Below the pieces are notes generated by a model that saw only the letters and a list, made by a program, of their open reading frames with translations, made no database searches and was not told where the DNA came from. From Streptomyces himastatinicus ATCC 53653 (GTDB taxonomy: Bacteria; Actinomycetota; Actinomycetes; Streptomycetales; Streptomycetaceae), in contig NZ_GG657754.1 in assembly GCF_000158915.1 (NCBI RefSeq), positions 5,560,560-5,610,004 of the forward strand: a stretch of 49,445 nucleotides of DNA, written 5' to 3'. The position numbers were made by a program, and so were the translations under genes. Below are positions 6,890 to 14,425 of this stretch, in pieces. Within the stretch, counting starts at the first letter, position 1. Every line of letters begins with the position of its first letter.

Positions 6890-8356
6890 TCACCCGTCTC
6901 CTGCTTGCTGTGCGGCAGCGCTCCATGCCAGACCGCCGAGATCGAGTTGGTGGCGGGCACGAGTGACGGCGACGTAGGCGAGGCGGGCGTCTGCGTCGCT
7001 CACCTGCGCCGGGGCCTGGTCGGTTGCGCTTGCCTTGGCTTCGACCTCATTGGGCTGGGGAAAGTCGTTTCCGATTTTGACAGTCGGCCATTCGCGGCCT
7101 TTGGCTTTGTGGGCTGTGGACACGGTGACGTCGGCGCATGTTTCGTCGGTGAGTTCCGCCACTGCGGCGAGGATGGCGTCGGGGCCGTGGGTGTCGACGA
7201 GGTCGACGAAGGGCTGCAGGTCGCGGCCGGCCGGGTCGTAGGTGGAGTAGTCCTGCAGATCGCCCCAGGATGGGAAGAGCACAAGTTCGGGGTGGTGGGT
7301 GCGGCGGCCTTCCTTGAGGTCACGAGCGGCGAGGGCGAGTGCGGCCAGTTGCTGTCCTCCTCGGGTCAGGGCGACGCGGAGTCCGCTGCCCAGCAGCCGC
7401 ATGACCTCCGTCATCGCTCCGATATTGGTCCGGCACAGCACCGCGTCGGGCTGGTCGACGTTGCCGACCTCTGCGGGAATGCTGGTTGTTCCCGTCAGGC
7501 GGATCGGGGCGTCCGCGAGTGCGAGCCACCGGTTGGCTTCCTCGGCGATCTGTGGGCCAAACCGGAATGACTGGGTGAGAGTCAGGTGCTCGGCTTCGAA
7601 GCCGGTCATGACGTCCTGGGCGCCCCGCCATCCGTAGATGGCCTGTGCCGAGTCGCCGACCATAACCAGCTGTGCGTGGTCACGCTGAGCGGTGAACACC
7701 TGCTCCAGAACCGGGTTGGTGTCCTGGGCCTCGTCGAGAAAGAGGAAGTCAGCCTCGATTTTCGGTCTGGTCAGCGCCCACATCTTGAGGTAGTGGTCGT
7801 GCTCGAAGCGGACGACCCCGTGATCGGGGCATTGCAGGTCTGCCCAGGCTTTGGCCGCGAAGGGGAGCACGAGGTCGGCGAACTGCCGGTGGTCGGCGGG
7901 CAGGTCGAGACCGCGGAGGCGCGGCACGTGGTGGCGGGCCGGAGCACTGTCGACGGAGTAGCAGAAGCGGGTGACAGTGCGCAGCACGTTGTGAGACAGG
8001 GTCCTTTGGCTGAGCTCTCGGTCTCCGATCCGCATAGGGCGGACGATGCCGAGGGCCTGACCGGTTTTCCAGGCCGGCTGGCGGGGACTGTTGAGACGGT
8101 TGGCGTAACGGTGGCCGAGCGCGGCGAAAGCCGTGGCGTGGGCTGTGCGGCATTGCACCGTTGGCGGGAATCGTCTCGCGGCGTCGTGTGCGATGTCCTT
8201 GTTGAAGGCTAGGTAGCGGCCGCGTCGCGACGTGCCGGCGGCGAGTAGACACAGCGTGCTGGTCTTCCCGGTTCCGGCTCCGGCCTGTAGAGCGAGGTGT
8301 CGACCGGAACGGAAGGCGTCTGCCGCGTGCATTTGTTCGTGGGTTGGAGTGTGCAA
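6890..8356 (-). CDS. UvrD/Rep-like superfamily 1 helicase
   Basis: About 488 residues with a full set of SF1A motifs: Walker A LQAGAGTGKTSTL near the N-terminus, Walker B LFLDEAQDTNP mid-protein, motif III VMVGDSAQAIYGWRGA, motif IV TQSFRFGPQIAEEANRW, motif V VSTAHKAKGREWPTV, and motif VI YVAVTRARHQLDL. It is smaller than UvrD proper (~700), lacking the large 1B/2B insertions. The TTG at 8356 is preferred because GGAG lies six to nine bases upstream and the family usually begins LHTPTxEQ; an in-frame GTG at 8431 would add 25 residues. It lies just downstream of a 113-residue hypothetical gene on the same strand. A decayed copy of its C-terminus occurs at 25190-25390. Confidence 0.85.
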   Translation of the reverse strand: MHTPTHEQMHAADAFRSGRHLALQAGAGTGKTSTLCLLAAGTSRRGRYLAFNKDIAHDAARRFPPTVQCRTAHATAFAALGHRYANRLNSPRQPAWKTGQALGIVRPMRIGDRELSQRTLSHNVLRTVTRFCYSVDSAPARHHVPRLRGLDLPADHRQFADLVLPFAAKAWADLQCPDHGVVRFEHDHYLKMWALTRPKIEADFLFLDEAQDTNPVLEQVFTAQRDHAQLVMVGDSAQAIYGWRGAQDVMTGFEAEHLTLTQSFRFGPQIAEEANRWLALADAPIRLTGTTSIPAEVGNVDQPDAVLCRTNIGAMTEVMRLLGSGLRVALTRGGQQLAALALAARDLKEGRRTHHPELVLFPSWGDLQDYSTYDPAGRDLQPFVDLVDTHGPDAILAAVAELTDETCADVTVSTAHKAKGREWPTVKIGNDFPQPNEVEAKASATDQAPAQVSDADARLAYVAVTRARHQLDLGGLAWSAAAQQAGDG

Positions 8357-8439
8357 CAAAGGCTCCGTAGGAGGCGGACGATAGAAAGAGGAACAGCGCC
8401 CCAGCAGTCGTCGGGGGAGGGAGAGAGACACCGGCCTAT

Positions 8440-8781
8440 TCAGCCGGGCAGGTGGCCGCGGAGGAGGTGGCTGGTAGCGCAGGCCAGAACGTCCTCCGGT
8501 AAGTGGTGGGTGATCAGGCTCTGCACTCGCGACTCAAGGCGGTGACGTCGTTCGTGTTGCTCTTGCGCAATGCCCCTCGTGATCCGCTCGCCCAGGACGT
8601 CGCCCGGGCTCCGGCCGCCAGCGGCCGCCGTCAGGCGGTCGGGGCAGTGCGTGGTCAGCACGTCGATCGCCAGGAGCGGGCCCAGTTGGGCGCCGTAGCC
8701 GGTGCACAGCCTTTCCCGGGCTTTTGCCGCTGGCTCTGTGCTGTCGTCGGCCACGTGCGGTCGGCGCTCGCGGCGCGTCAC
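8440..8781 (-). CDS. Hypothetical protein upstream of the helicase
   Basis: 113 residues, charged, rich in Arg and His, with no membrane segment or motif that I recognise. It stops 8-84 bases before the helicase (depending on the helicase start) and shares its strand, so the two are probably co-transcribed. Its GTG start lacks a strong ribosome site. Codon use is consistent with coding, but the evidence is only positional. Confidence 0.45.
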   Translation of the reverse strand: MTRRERRPHVADDSTEPAAKARERLCTGYGAQLGPLLAIDVLTTHCPDRLTAAAGGRSPGDVLGERITRGIAQEQHERRHRLESRVQSLITHHLPEDVLACATSHLLRGHLPG

Positions 8782-8854
8782 GCGGCGGCGAGCCCGGTGT
8801 AGCTACCAGGGGAGGCAAGCCTTGACAAGGACACCTCTATGGCGCAGTGATATG

Positions 8855-9742
8855 TCACGACCGTGCCCTTCGTAGTGCCGGTCCGCTGCGGCCGGGGCGG
8901 CGCCCGTGCGTTGGCAACCGAGTGTGGATGTGCGCGTGGTGGCGGAACGGGTCGAATGGTTCCCAGTCGGCGACGGCCATGTCACCAGCCGTGAGAGCAG
9001 CGGCGTGCTGCAGACACCGCTGAGCGCGCCAGCGCAACTGCTCCTGATACGGCAGAGCCGACAGGCTGTAGACCGCCATGACATCCGAGGGCAGGGTCAG
9101 TTGGCCGCTCGTTGCGTTGACCGGCGCCAAAGACCAGGTGCCACCTGGTGCGCCTGGACTGAGCAGTGTGGCCGGGCAGCGGCGACGGCGCCGGGTCTGG
9201 GCAACGCACTGGATCTCGTCGACGGGACGGAACGCTAGATAGCGGACGTAGAGCAACTGCACGATGGGTCTTGCCGGGCGGCAGGCCGTTGCTCCTGCTG
9301 GTGGAGAGTCCGGCGGCGCGGCAAGAGGGGCAAGAGCCCCGGCATCCAGCAGTCTGCGCGTGCGGATGGCCATGGAACGGCGCAGCCCTGACAACTGGGG
9401 CACCGACGGCGGAGCTGCTCGGGCCGGGCACAGCAGAGCGTGTGGCAGACGGCACCAGCCGCTGCCGTCGCCTGCCGGATGGGCGACGCCAGAACTGATG
9501 TGCCAGCGGCATGCTTTAGGTACCTGTGATACCGGCAACTCCTGCGGATGAAGCCGGACCAGGCGTTCATTGCTGCGCACGTACCACTCGACAAGATTGC
9601 CGCACTCGCGGCAGGAGCCGTTTACGGCGCAGCGCAGAAGCCGGCTGCCACTGTCTGGGTCAACCCGCAGGGAGCGTCGCCGAGAGGTACTGACGTGGCT
9701 GCCGTCCCAGCGCCGGCCAGAAGGATGAGGTGAGGGGCACAT
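8855..9742 (-). CDS. DUF6083-family protein with zinc-ribbon-like motif
   Basis: About 295 residues from ATG 9742. Family features recalled from streptomycete DUF6083 proteins: RRWDGSH at the start, SLRVDPDSGSRLLR, then C-R-E-C-G-N-x-V-x-W-Y, and the core LHPQELPVSQVPKACRWH with the following G-V-A-H-P-x-G-D-G-S-G-W-C-R and H-A-L-L-C-P. The paired cysteines suggest metal binding. Function is unknown; such genes recur on actinomycete plasmids and integrative elements. It is the first gene of a leftward group, with the XRE gene starting further upstream. A decayed N-terminal copy lies at about 25400-25426. Confidence 0.7.
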   Translation of the reverse strand: MCPSPHPSGRRWDGSHVSTSRRRSLRVDPDSGSRLLRCAVNGSCRECGNLVEWYVRSNERLVRLHPQELPVSQVPKACRWHISSGVAHPAGDGSGWCRLPHALLCPARAAPPSVPQLSGLRRSMAIRTRRLLDAGALAPLAAPPDSPPAGATACRPARPIVQLLYVRYLAFRPVDEIQCVAQTRRRRRCPATLLSPGAPGGTWSLAPVNATSGQLTLPSDVMAVYSLSALPYQEQLRWRAQRCLQHAAALTAGDMAVADWEPFDPFRHHAHIHTRLPTHGRRPGRSGPALRRARS

Positions 9743-9901
9743 GCACACGAAGCTGCCAGCGAACACGCCGTTCGGGCGGCACCCGGTCCGCAGGTTCCCT
9801 CAGTCAGCCCTAGCTGGACGACAGCAGTACGAACGACTGATCATGCATTCGATGCGGCGTTGCCGGTTCGGGTGATTCACGGAAGCTGCCGCAGGCCCGG
9901 A

Positions 9902-10165
9902 TCAGCCCTCGGAGTCTCCGGGCTGCTCGTGTCCACGGCAGAGCGTGCTGAACAGGTCATCGAACTGCGTGTCGAGGGCATGTGCCAGGGCGTGCCAGGT
10001 ACGGAGGGTGCCGATAGTGCGTCCCTGTTCGATCTCGATGACCGTGCGTCTACCCAGGCCGCTGCGAGCCGCGAGCTCGTCGTAGCTCCACCCGCGGGCG
10101 GCCCGCAGACGCGCTAGCTCCAGCCGCAGTGCGTCGAGGTCCGGGTCGGGCGGCAAGATCGTCAC
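9902..10165 (-). CDS. Small XRE-family HTH regulator (copy 1)
   Basis: 87 residues from GTG 10165, beginning VTILPPDPDLDALRLELARL. The XRE-type helix-turn-helix follows (ARGWSYDELAARSGLGRRTV, I-E-I-E-Q-G-R-T-I-G-T-L-R-T-W). The start was chosen because upstream codons in this frame are just the tandem operator repeats (10180-10238), which translate as a repetitive S-A-L-T-G-Q tract. The regulator therefore sits directly against its likely operator and is divergent from the Cys-rich gene at 10355. Copy 2 at 25563-25832 is about 75-80% alike by eye. Confidence 0.78.
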   Translation of the reverse strand: MTILPPDPDLDALRLELARLRAARGWSYDELAARSGLGRRTVIEIEQGRTIGTLRTWHALAHALDTQFDDLFSTLCRGHEQPGDSEG

Positions 10166-10179
10166 CCGACCATCCGACG

Positions 10180-10282
10180 GTGCAGACCCCTGCCCTGTCA
10201 GTGCAGACCTCTGCCCTGTCAGTGCAGACCTCTGCCCTATTTTTCGGAATGGTCGCAACAGCAAGAGGGCAGAGGTCTGCAC
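10180..10282. promoter_or_regulatory. Tandem 21-base-spaced dyad operator between XRE and Cys-rich genes
   Basis: Three direct copies of GTGCAGACCTCTGCCCT begin at 10180 (one mismatch), 10201 and 10222, exactly 21 bases apart, i.e. two helical turns on one face of the DNA. An inverted copy AGGGCAGAGGTCTGCAC is at 10266-10282. Each unit has an internal dyad, GCAGA-CC-TCTGC, as expected for a dimeric XRE repressor. The array occupies the divergent intergenic region, so it likely controls both the regulator and the gene at 10355. Confidence 0.7.
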
Positions 10283-10354
10283 TACGATGTCGGTCGCGTC
10301 CCTGTTTAGCGAGGTGAGGGATGGCGCGGTATCAGGAGGGAGGGACACGCGCCC

Positions 10355-11368
10355 ATGAGGTTGCGCACAGAGTGTCCTCCGGCGGCGCGGGCCTGGACGG
10401 TGGAACTGAGGTGTCAGACCGGCGAGCTTGTGCTCGTCTGTCGGCAGTGCCCCCACAGCGGTCGGCAGGTCACGGCAGAGTCGGCGCGCTCGGCCGCCCT
10501 TGCCCACCTCGCCCGCCACGCCCGTGGCGATCTCCGGGCACTTCACCTGCGAACCTGCCAGTGCCACGAGCGTGGCTGCCGCTGGCACCGCCGTCACCGC
10601 GGGTGCGCCGGGTCCATCCGCCTACTCCTCGCCTGTGAACGCGGGGGCCGGGTATGGCGCCTCGCTGACGCCTGCAGTGCCTGCGCCGTGGCCACTACTC
10701 AGGCCTCCGTTGTCCCCGACACCGTACTGGTCGAACTACCGTGCCCGCCTTCCGCCCGACCGCACCGTGCCCGACGCTCCAGAGGGCCCGGCGAGCGCGT
10801 GCGTGTGAGCGAGATGCTCAGCTATCTGGCTGTGGCCCTGCCCGCGGATGCGTCTCCCGAAGCGAGGGTCCTGGCCCTCCAGTGCGCGCTGCGCATGAAC
10901 GCATCAATGAGGGTCCAACTCCCCGCGGGCCTGTTGCGCAGTCTTGGCATCGACGCAGCGCAGGTTTCCCGCGAACTGGAGCGGGCGGGGTGGCTAAGTG
11001 TCATGGACAGTCCTCGAGCGGCAGGGATTGCCGCGCAGCTCCTCGATGCCACGCTGCTGGCTCAGGCACCCGCCCGTCCCGACCGACGGCGCGCTGCCGA
11101 CTGGGCACTGCGCAACGGGTGCCCCGCGCGGGCGGGAGCAGCCGACCCCGGGCTGCAACTGCTGGGCGTCTATCTCACGGTCCACGGTGATCCCTCCTCG
11201 GGAAACGGATCGCGCGAATGCGACTGGATCAAGCGCGACTGCGGCATGCCCGATCAAGCTCTCCCCGGTGCTCTCGACCAGCTGAAGGGCAGTGGAGTTC
11301 TGAAGGGGTGGCGGATCTGCCCGGACTCAGGGGACATGCACTGGATTCTTGCGTCGGAGCAAGAATGA
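10355..11368 (+). CDS. Cys-rich protein of unknown function divergent from XRE regulator
   Basis: 337 residues, preceded by GGAGGGAGG at about 10335-10343. The N-terminal ~140 residues have many Cys/His pairs (C-Q-T, C-R-Q-C-P-H, C-Q-C-H-E-R-G-C-R-W-H, A-C-S-A-C), suggesting one or more zinc knuckles. The C-terminal ~190 residues are helical and contain a winged-helix-like pattern (RVQLPAGLLRSLGIDAAQVS, RELERAGWLSVM). I do not recognise a named family. It is divergent from a small XRE gene across a tandem operator. A truncated copy with the same neighbour and the same operator spacing lies at 25999-26325, so the pair is a heritable module. Confidence 0.65.
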   Translation: MRLRTECPPAARAWTVELRCQTGELVLVCRQCPHSGRQVTAESARSAALAHLARHARGDLRALHLRTCQCHERGCRWHRRHRGCAGSIRLLLACERGGRVWRLADACSACAVATTQASVVPDTVLVELPCPPSARPHRARRSRGPGERVRVSEMLSYLAVALPADASPEARVLALQCALRMNASMRVQLPAGLLRSLGIDAAQVSRELERAGWLSVMDSPRAAGIAAQLLDATLLAQAPARPDRRRAADWALRNGCPARAGAADPGLQLLGVYLTVHGDPSSGNGSRECDWIKRDCGMPDQALPGALDQLKGSGVLKGWRICPDSGDMHWILASEQE

Positions 11369-12363
11369 GCGTTCCGGCCTGTACGAATCTACGTCGCCAA
11401 GTTTGTCAGAGACGTGGAGTGTCAAGACGGGGAAAGCACCCCACCAGGGTGCTTATAGAAGATCTTATTGAAAGTCTGGAAATCCTCGACGAGGAGGACA
11501 AGCCCGCTGGTCAGACATGGCGCGATGCTCTCCTCAGGGTCGCCTGAGCAACAACCCGCAACACCGAGGTCGGGGTGAACACCGAAGGCGACGTCGGGCT
11601 CGAGTTGCAGATCCGCTCAGCAGCCGATCCGCCTCCGCTAGGTCGTCCGAGCGGGAGGAAGCCTTCGCCACGTAGGCGACTACGACGTCGGACCTCTGCG
11701 GCACCGAGGTGCCCGCGCGTGCCGTTCGATGGGGCACAGGCCGTCAGGCCGCCCGAGGCGTCTGAGGACGGCATCGAAGTACGGCACAGAGGTGTGCCCG
11801 GACCTGACCATGAGGGAGGGGAGTAGCACGCCATCGGGCGCGGGGGGCCACTCCACGGCGACAAGGATCGCTTACCTAGCCCTTGTCGAGGAGAGGGCCG
11901 CAGGCTTGAACCCGGCAGCAGCGGCGAGCGCGTGCCGACCGACGGGGACCTGGCTGCGCGCGGTCGAGATCAGGGCGCCCCGCACAGCCTTCACCACGAC
12001 CTGCTCACTGACCTCTTGTCGGGTACACGCTGTACTGCTCTCTCGGGAACGGTGGCGTGGTTCGGGATCGCCGCCAGGCCATCGATCGACGGCCTGGGGA
12101 AGTCCCTCCATGGGTGAGGTGGTTGCGAATGCCGTGCCGCGAGTGGGAGGGCGATTTGGCGGGGCACCCTTCAGCCTCCGTTGCATGAGTGACCGGTCCC
12201 CGATCGGACCGTCATACGGCTCCGCCCCGCGTGCTCCCGTCCCCTCCAAGGCTGAAGCGGCCTGGTAGACACTTTCGAGTTAGCGGCACTACGCTACGCT
12301 TCCGCAGCGCAACTGGCAGCAATCTCTTTGAGTCTGAATCTTAAGGTCGGCGTGTTGGTGGTC
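11369..12363. other. Decayed spacer of about 1 kb
   Basis: No intact gene is convincing. Minus-strand frames between 11560 and 11880 give fragments with a gene-like look. The stretch 12250-12363 is relatively AT-rich and probably holds the promoter region of the following cluster. Nothing else recognisable was seen. Confidence 0.4.
11560..11880 (-). pseudogene. Degraded gene fragment, possibly Uma2-like nuclease
   Basis: One minus frame (about 11880 to 11690) reads VAVEWPPAPDGVLLPSLMV, then GHTSVPYFDAVLRRLGRPD. A second frame (about 11730 to 11560) reads RSDVVVAYVAKASSRSDDLA. Together they recall the order of the Uma2 PD-(D/E)XK family (P-D-G-V-x-x-P-D-L-x-V ... V-V-E-V-V-S-P-S-S-R-S-x-D), but the key acidic residues are not in place and at least one frameshift is needed. 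This is a weak suggestion. Confidence 0.2.
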
Positions 12364-12406
12364 TCCTCTTGATCGTTACCAAAGATCGATTACCAGATCA
12401 AGCAGG
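12364..12406. promoter_or_regulatory. Inverted repeat upstream of the dehydrogenase cluster
   Basis: Arms CTTGATC (12368-12374) and GATCAAG (12396-12402) are perfect. They extend with small offsets to TCCT...AGGA on the outside. Between them are two near-direct repeats, GATCGTTACCA and GATCGATTACCA. The site is about 125 bases before the first start codon of a seven-gene co-directional cluster, a plausible operator for it. Confidence 0.4.
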
Positions 12407-12529
12407 AGATCTCGAGTATGCCGCGGCAACTGTCCGAGGCGCGCTTACCGTGCGCTTACGGGTTGCTTCGGGCAGACCTCGTGGCTGGTACCGACAGGCC
12501 CCTAGCGGCGTATCCAATGGAGGCGGACG

Positions 12530-13639
12530 GTGCGGACGAGGGCTGCAGTCCTGACGGGGCCTGGTCAGGATTGGGATGTGGTCGACCTGAAGTTAGACGA
12601 GCCCAGGGAAGGTGAAGTCCTCCTTAGGCTGGAGGTCGCTGGCCTTTGCCACTCCGACGAGCACCTCAAACACAGCGATGACGCGCGCTTTCCTGTGGTG
12701 GGTGGTCATGAGGGCGCCGGGGTGGTTGAGATGGTGGGTGCGGGTGTGTCTCATGTACGCCCGGGTGATCACGTAATTTGTTCGTTCATTCCGGTCTGCG
12801 GTCATTGTCGGTGGTGTTCGACCGGGCGTACTTTTCTCTGCGACCAGTCCCCGGACCTTGTGGGGGCGATGAGGGACGGGTCTTTTCGGTTTCATGGCGG
12901 TGGGCTCGACTTCGGTGCGATGGACAGCTTGGGAACGTTCTCTCGACATGCCGTGATCTCCGCGAACAGCTGTGTTCCCATCGACAAAGATGTGCCCTTT
13001 GGCGTCGCGGCCCTGCTCAGTTGCTGTGTACCGACAGGCTGGGGGGCGGCGGTTCGCGTCGCGGATGTACGTCCGGGCGATGTCGTCGTCGTCTTTGGCT
13101 GTGGGGGAGTGGGCTGCAACGCTGTTCAAGGCGCTGTCGGCGCAGGGGCTGGTCAGGTGGTGGTGATCGACCCAGTGCCGGCTAAGCGGGACTTCGCGCT
13201 ATGCATGGGGGCGACCGCCGTCTACGCAGATGCGGGATCGGCGGCAGACGAAATCGCGAGGAGTACCCGCGGAGTTGGGTCGGACATCGCGATTGTGACG
13301 GCGGGTGTGGTCGACGCCCAGATCGTCAGTTCGGCATTCGGCATAACCCGGAAAGGAGGGACGATCGTCTTGATCGGTGCCCATGACCGATCGACCGAAA
13401 TGACGGTGAAGCTGCCCGGAACCCTACTCACAGTCGAAAGCAAGCGCGTCGTCGGGTCGCTCTACGGTGGCTGCAATCCTCGGAGTGATATTCCCCTGCT
13501 GCTTCGAATGTATCAGGAGGGGAAAATTCTGCTGGATGAACTTATATCCGCCGAGTATCAGCTTGATGAAATCCGTCAAGGGTATGCCGACATGCATGCG
13601 GGGAAGAATGTGCGTGGTGTCGTAGTACATAATGGTTAG
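12530..13639 (+). CDS. NDMA-type Zn-dependent alcohol dehydrogenase
   Basis: 369 residues of the medium-chain dehydrogenase family. Catalytic zinc ligands: C in GLCHSDEHLKH and H-E in VVGGHEGAGVVE. Structural zinc site: C-G-H-C-x-x-C-x(7)-C at about residues 90-104. Rossmann loop: VVVFGCGGVGCNAVQGA near residue 195. The C-terminus (GSLYGGCNPRSDIPLLLRMY, then LDELI and HAGKNVRGVV) matches the N,N-dimethylnitrosoaniline-dependent (bound-NAD) subgroup of actinomycetes. GTG start with GGAGG about 8 bases upstream. It is the first gene of a co-directional cluster; it likely oxidises or reduces an alcohol/aldehyde intermediate there, but the substrate is unknown. Confidence 0.88.
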   Translation: MRTRAAVLTGPGQDWDVVDLKLDEPREGEVLLRLEVAGLCHSDEHLKHSDDARFPVVGGHEGAGVVEMVGAGVSHVRPGDHVICSFIPVCGHCRWCSTGRTFLCDQSPDLVGAMRDGSFRFHGGGLDFGAMDSLGTFSRHAVISANSCVPIDKDVPFGVAALLSCCVPTGWGAAVRVADVRPGDVVVVFGCGGVGCNAVQGAVGAGAGQVVVIDPVPAKRDFALCMGATAVYADAGSAADEIARSTRGVGSDIAIVTAGVVDAQIVSSAFGITRKGGTIVLIGAHDRSTEMTVKLPGTLLTVESKRVVGSLYGGCNPRSDIPLLLRMYQEGKILLDELISAEYQLDEIRQGYADMHAGKNVRGVVVHNG

Positions 13640-13740
13640 CGCTGTCCGTCGGAAGGTGGCGGCAAGGCTGTCCGGGTCATTCCACCGCCCCGCCTTTCTG
13701 GTGACTTCTATGTCAAAAGATCAATTTTGGAGTGTGCTGC

Positions 13741-14361
13741 ATGGTGTCGCGTGATCTGCTTCTCGTTTCTCTGGGACTCGGTGCTGTAGCTGAATTCGTT
13801 GGAGGAGAGCTGGCGGGCAAGAGGTTGGCTTTCGTACCTGACGCGGGCGCCCCCTACGAGGATCGCTCGTTCGTTGAGCGGGATCGGTCACTTCTGAGCC
13901 GAATGGGATTCGACCTGCTGGAAGTAACTCTTGATGGAAAGACGGCAGTTGAACTGCGCTCCGAGCTGGCGGACGTGGATGTGGTGTTTGTTGCGGGAGG
14001 AAATTCCTTCTACTTGTTGGAGAAAGCCGTGGCGAGCGGCTTTGGGGAAGTGCTTGGCGAGTTGCTCGACCACGGTGTCAAGTACATCGGGGCCAGTGCC
14101 GGTGCCATCTTGGTTGGCCCCGATCTGCGGCCCGTATCTACCCTCGATGATCCCGCGGAGGCGCCAGGCCTCGAAAACCAACGAGGGCTTGGCCTCGTTG
14201 ACTTCGTGGTTCTACCACATTACGGGAACGAGAAGTACCTGCCGGAGTATGAGGCCATCATTAGCCAGTACGAGGGCGAACTGACTCTCGTACCTCTGCG
14301 AAACGACCAAGCGGTATGGGTTCGAGGGGACAAGTACGAGGTCACCAGTTCTGCAGAGTAG
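13741..14361 (+). CDS. Peptidase E-like (S51) class I glutamine amidotransferase-fold protein
   Basis: 206 residues. The nucleophile elbow G-A-S-A-G-A (Ser near residue 119), the strand VVFVAGGNSFYLLEKA near residue 85 and the His-bearing VVLPHYGNEKY near residue 159 match dipeptidase E / cyanophycinase-like proteins of the flavodoxin-like amidotransferase fold. ATG 13741 is preferred over 13732 because GGAG lies 8 bases upstream. It sits 101 bases after the dehydrogenase and 64 before the STAND gene. Family members cleave Asp-X dipeptides or isoaspartyl bonds; in this cluster it could hydrolyse a small peptide or amide signal or intermediate, which is inference. Confidence 0.8.
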   Translation: MVSRDLLLVSLGLGAVAEFVGGELAGKRLAFVPDAGAPYEDRSFVERDRSLLSRMGFDLLEVTLDGKTAVELRSELADVDVVFVAGGNSFYLLEKAVASGFGEVLGELLDHGVKYIGASAGAILVGPDLRPVSTLDDPAEAPGLENQRGLGLVDFVVLPHYGNEKYLPEYEAIISQYEGELTLVPLRNDQAVWVRGDKYEVTSSAE

Positions 14362-14425
14362 CCCCTCCCAGCGGCGGCGGGTCATCGGGCGTGGTCGCGG
14401 AATTTGTGGTCGAAGGAGTCCGTAG

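Noticed and set aside
6776..8212. Long + strand open frames opposite the helicase gene
   Set aside because: Antisense shadows: the minus frame has every superfamily 1 helicase motif, and the plus translations show none.
10180..10240. Short tandem repeats considered as a CRISPR array
   Set aside because: Unit plus spacer is only 21 bases with almost no spacer, the units are dyads, and no cas genes are present. An operator or iteron array fits better.
9902..10597. Extended start for the XRE regulator (231 residues)
   Set aside because: The extra N-terminal part simply translates the operator repeats and the divergent gene's 5' end; copy 2 shares only the part from V-T-I onward.
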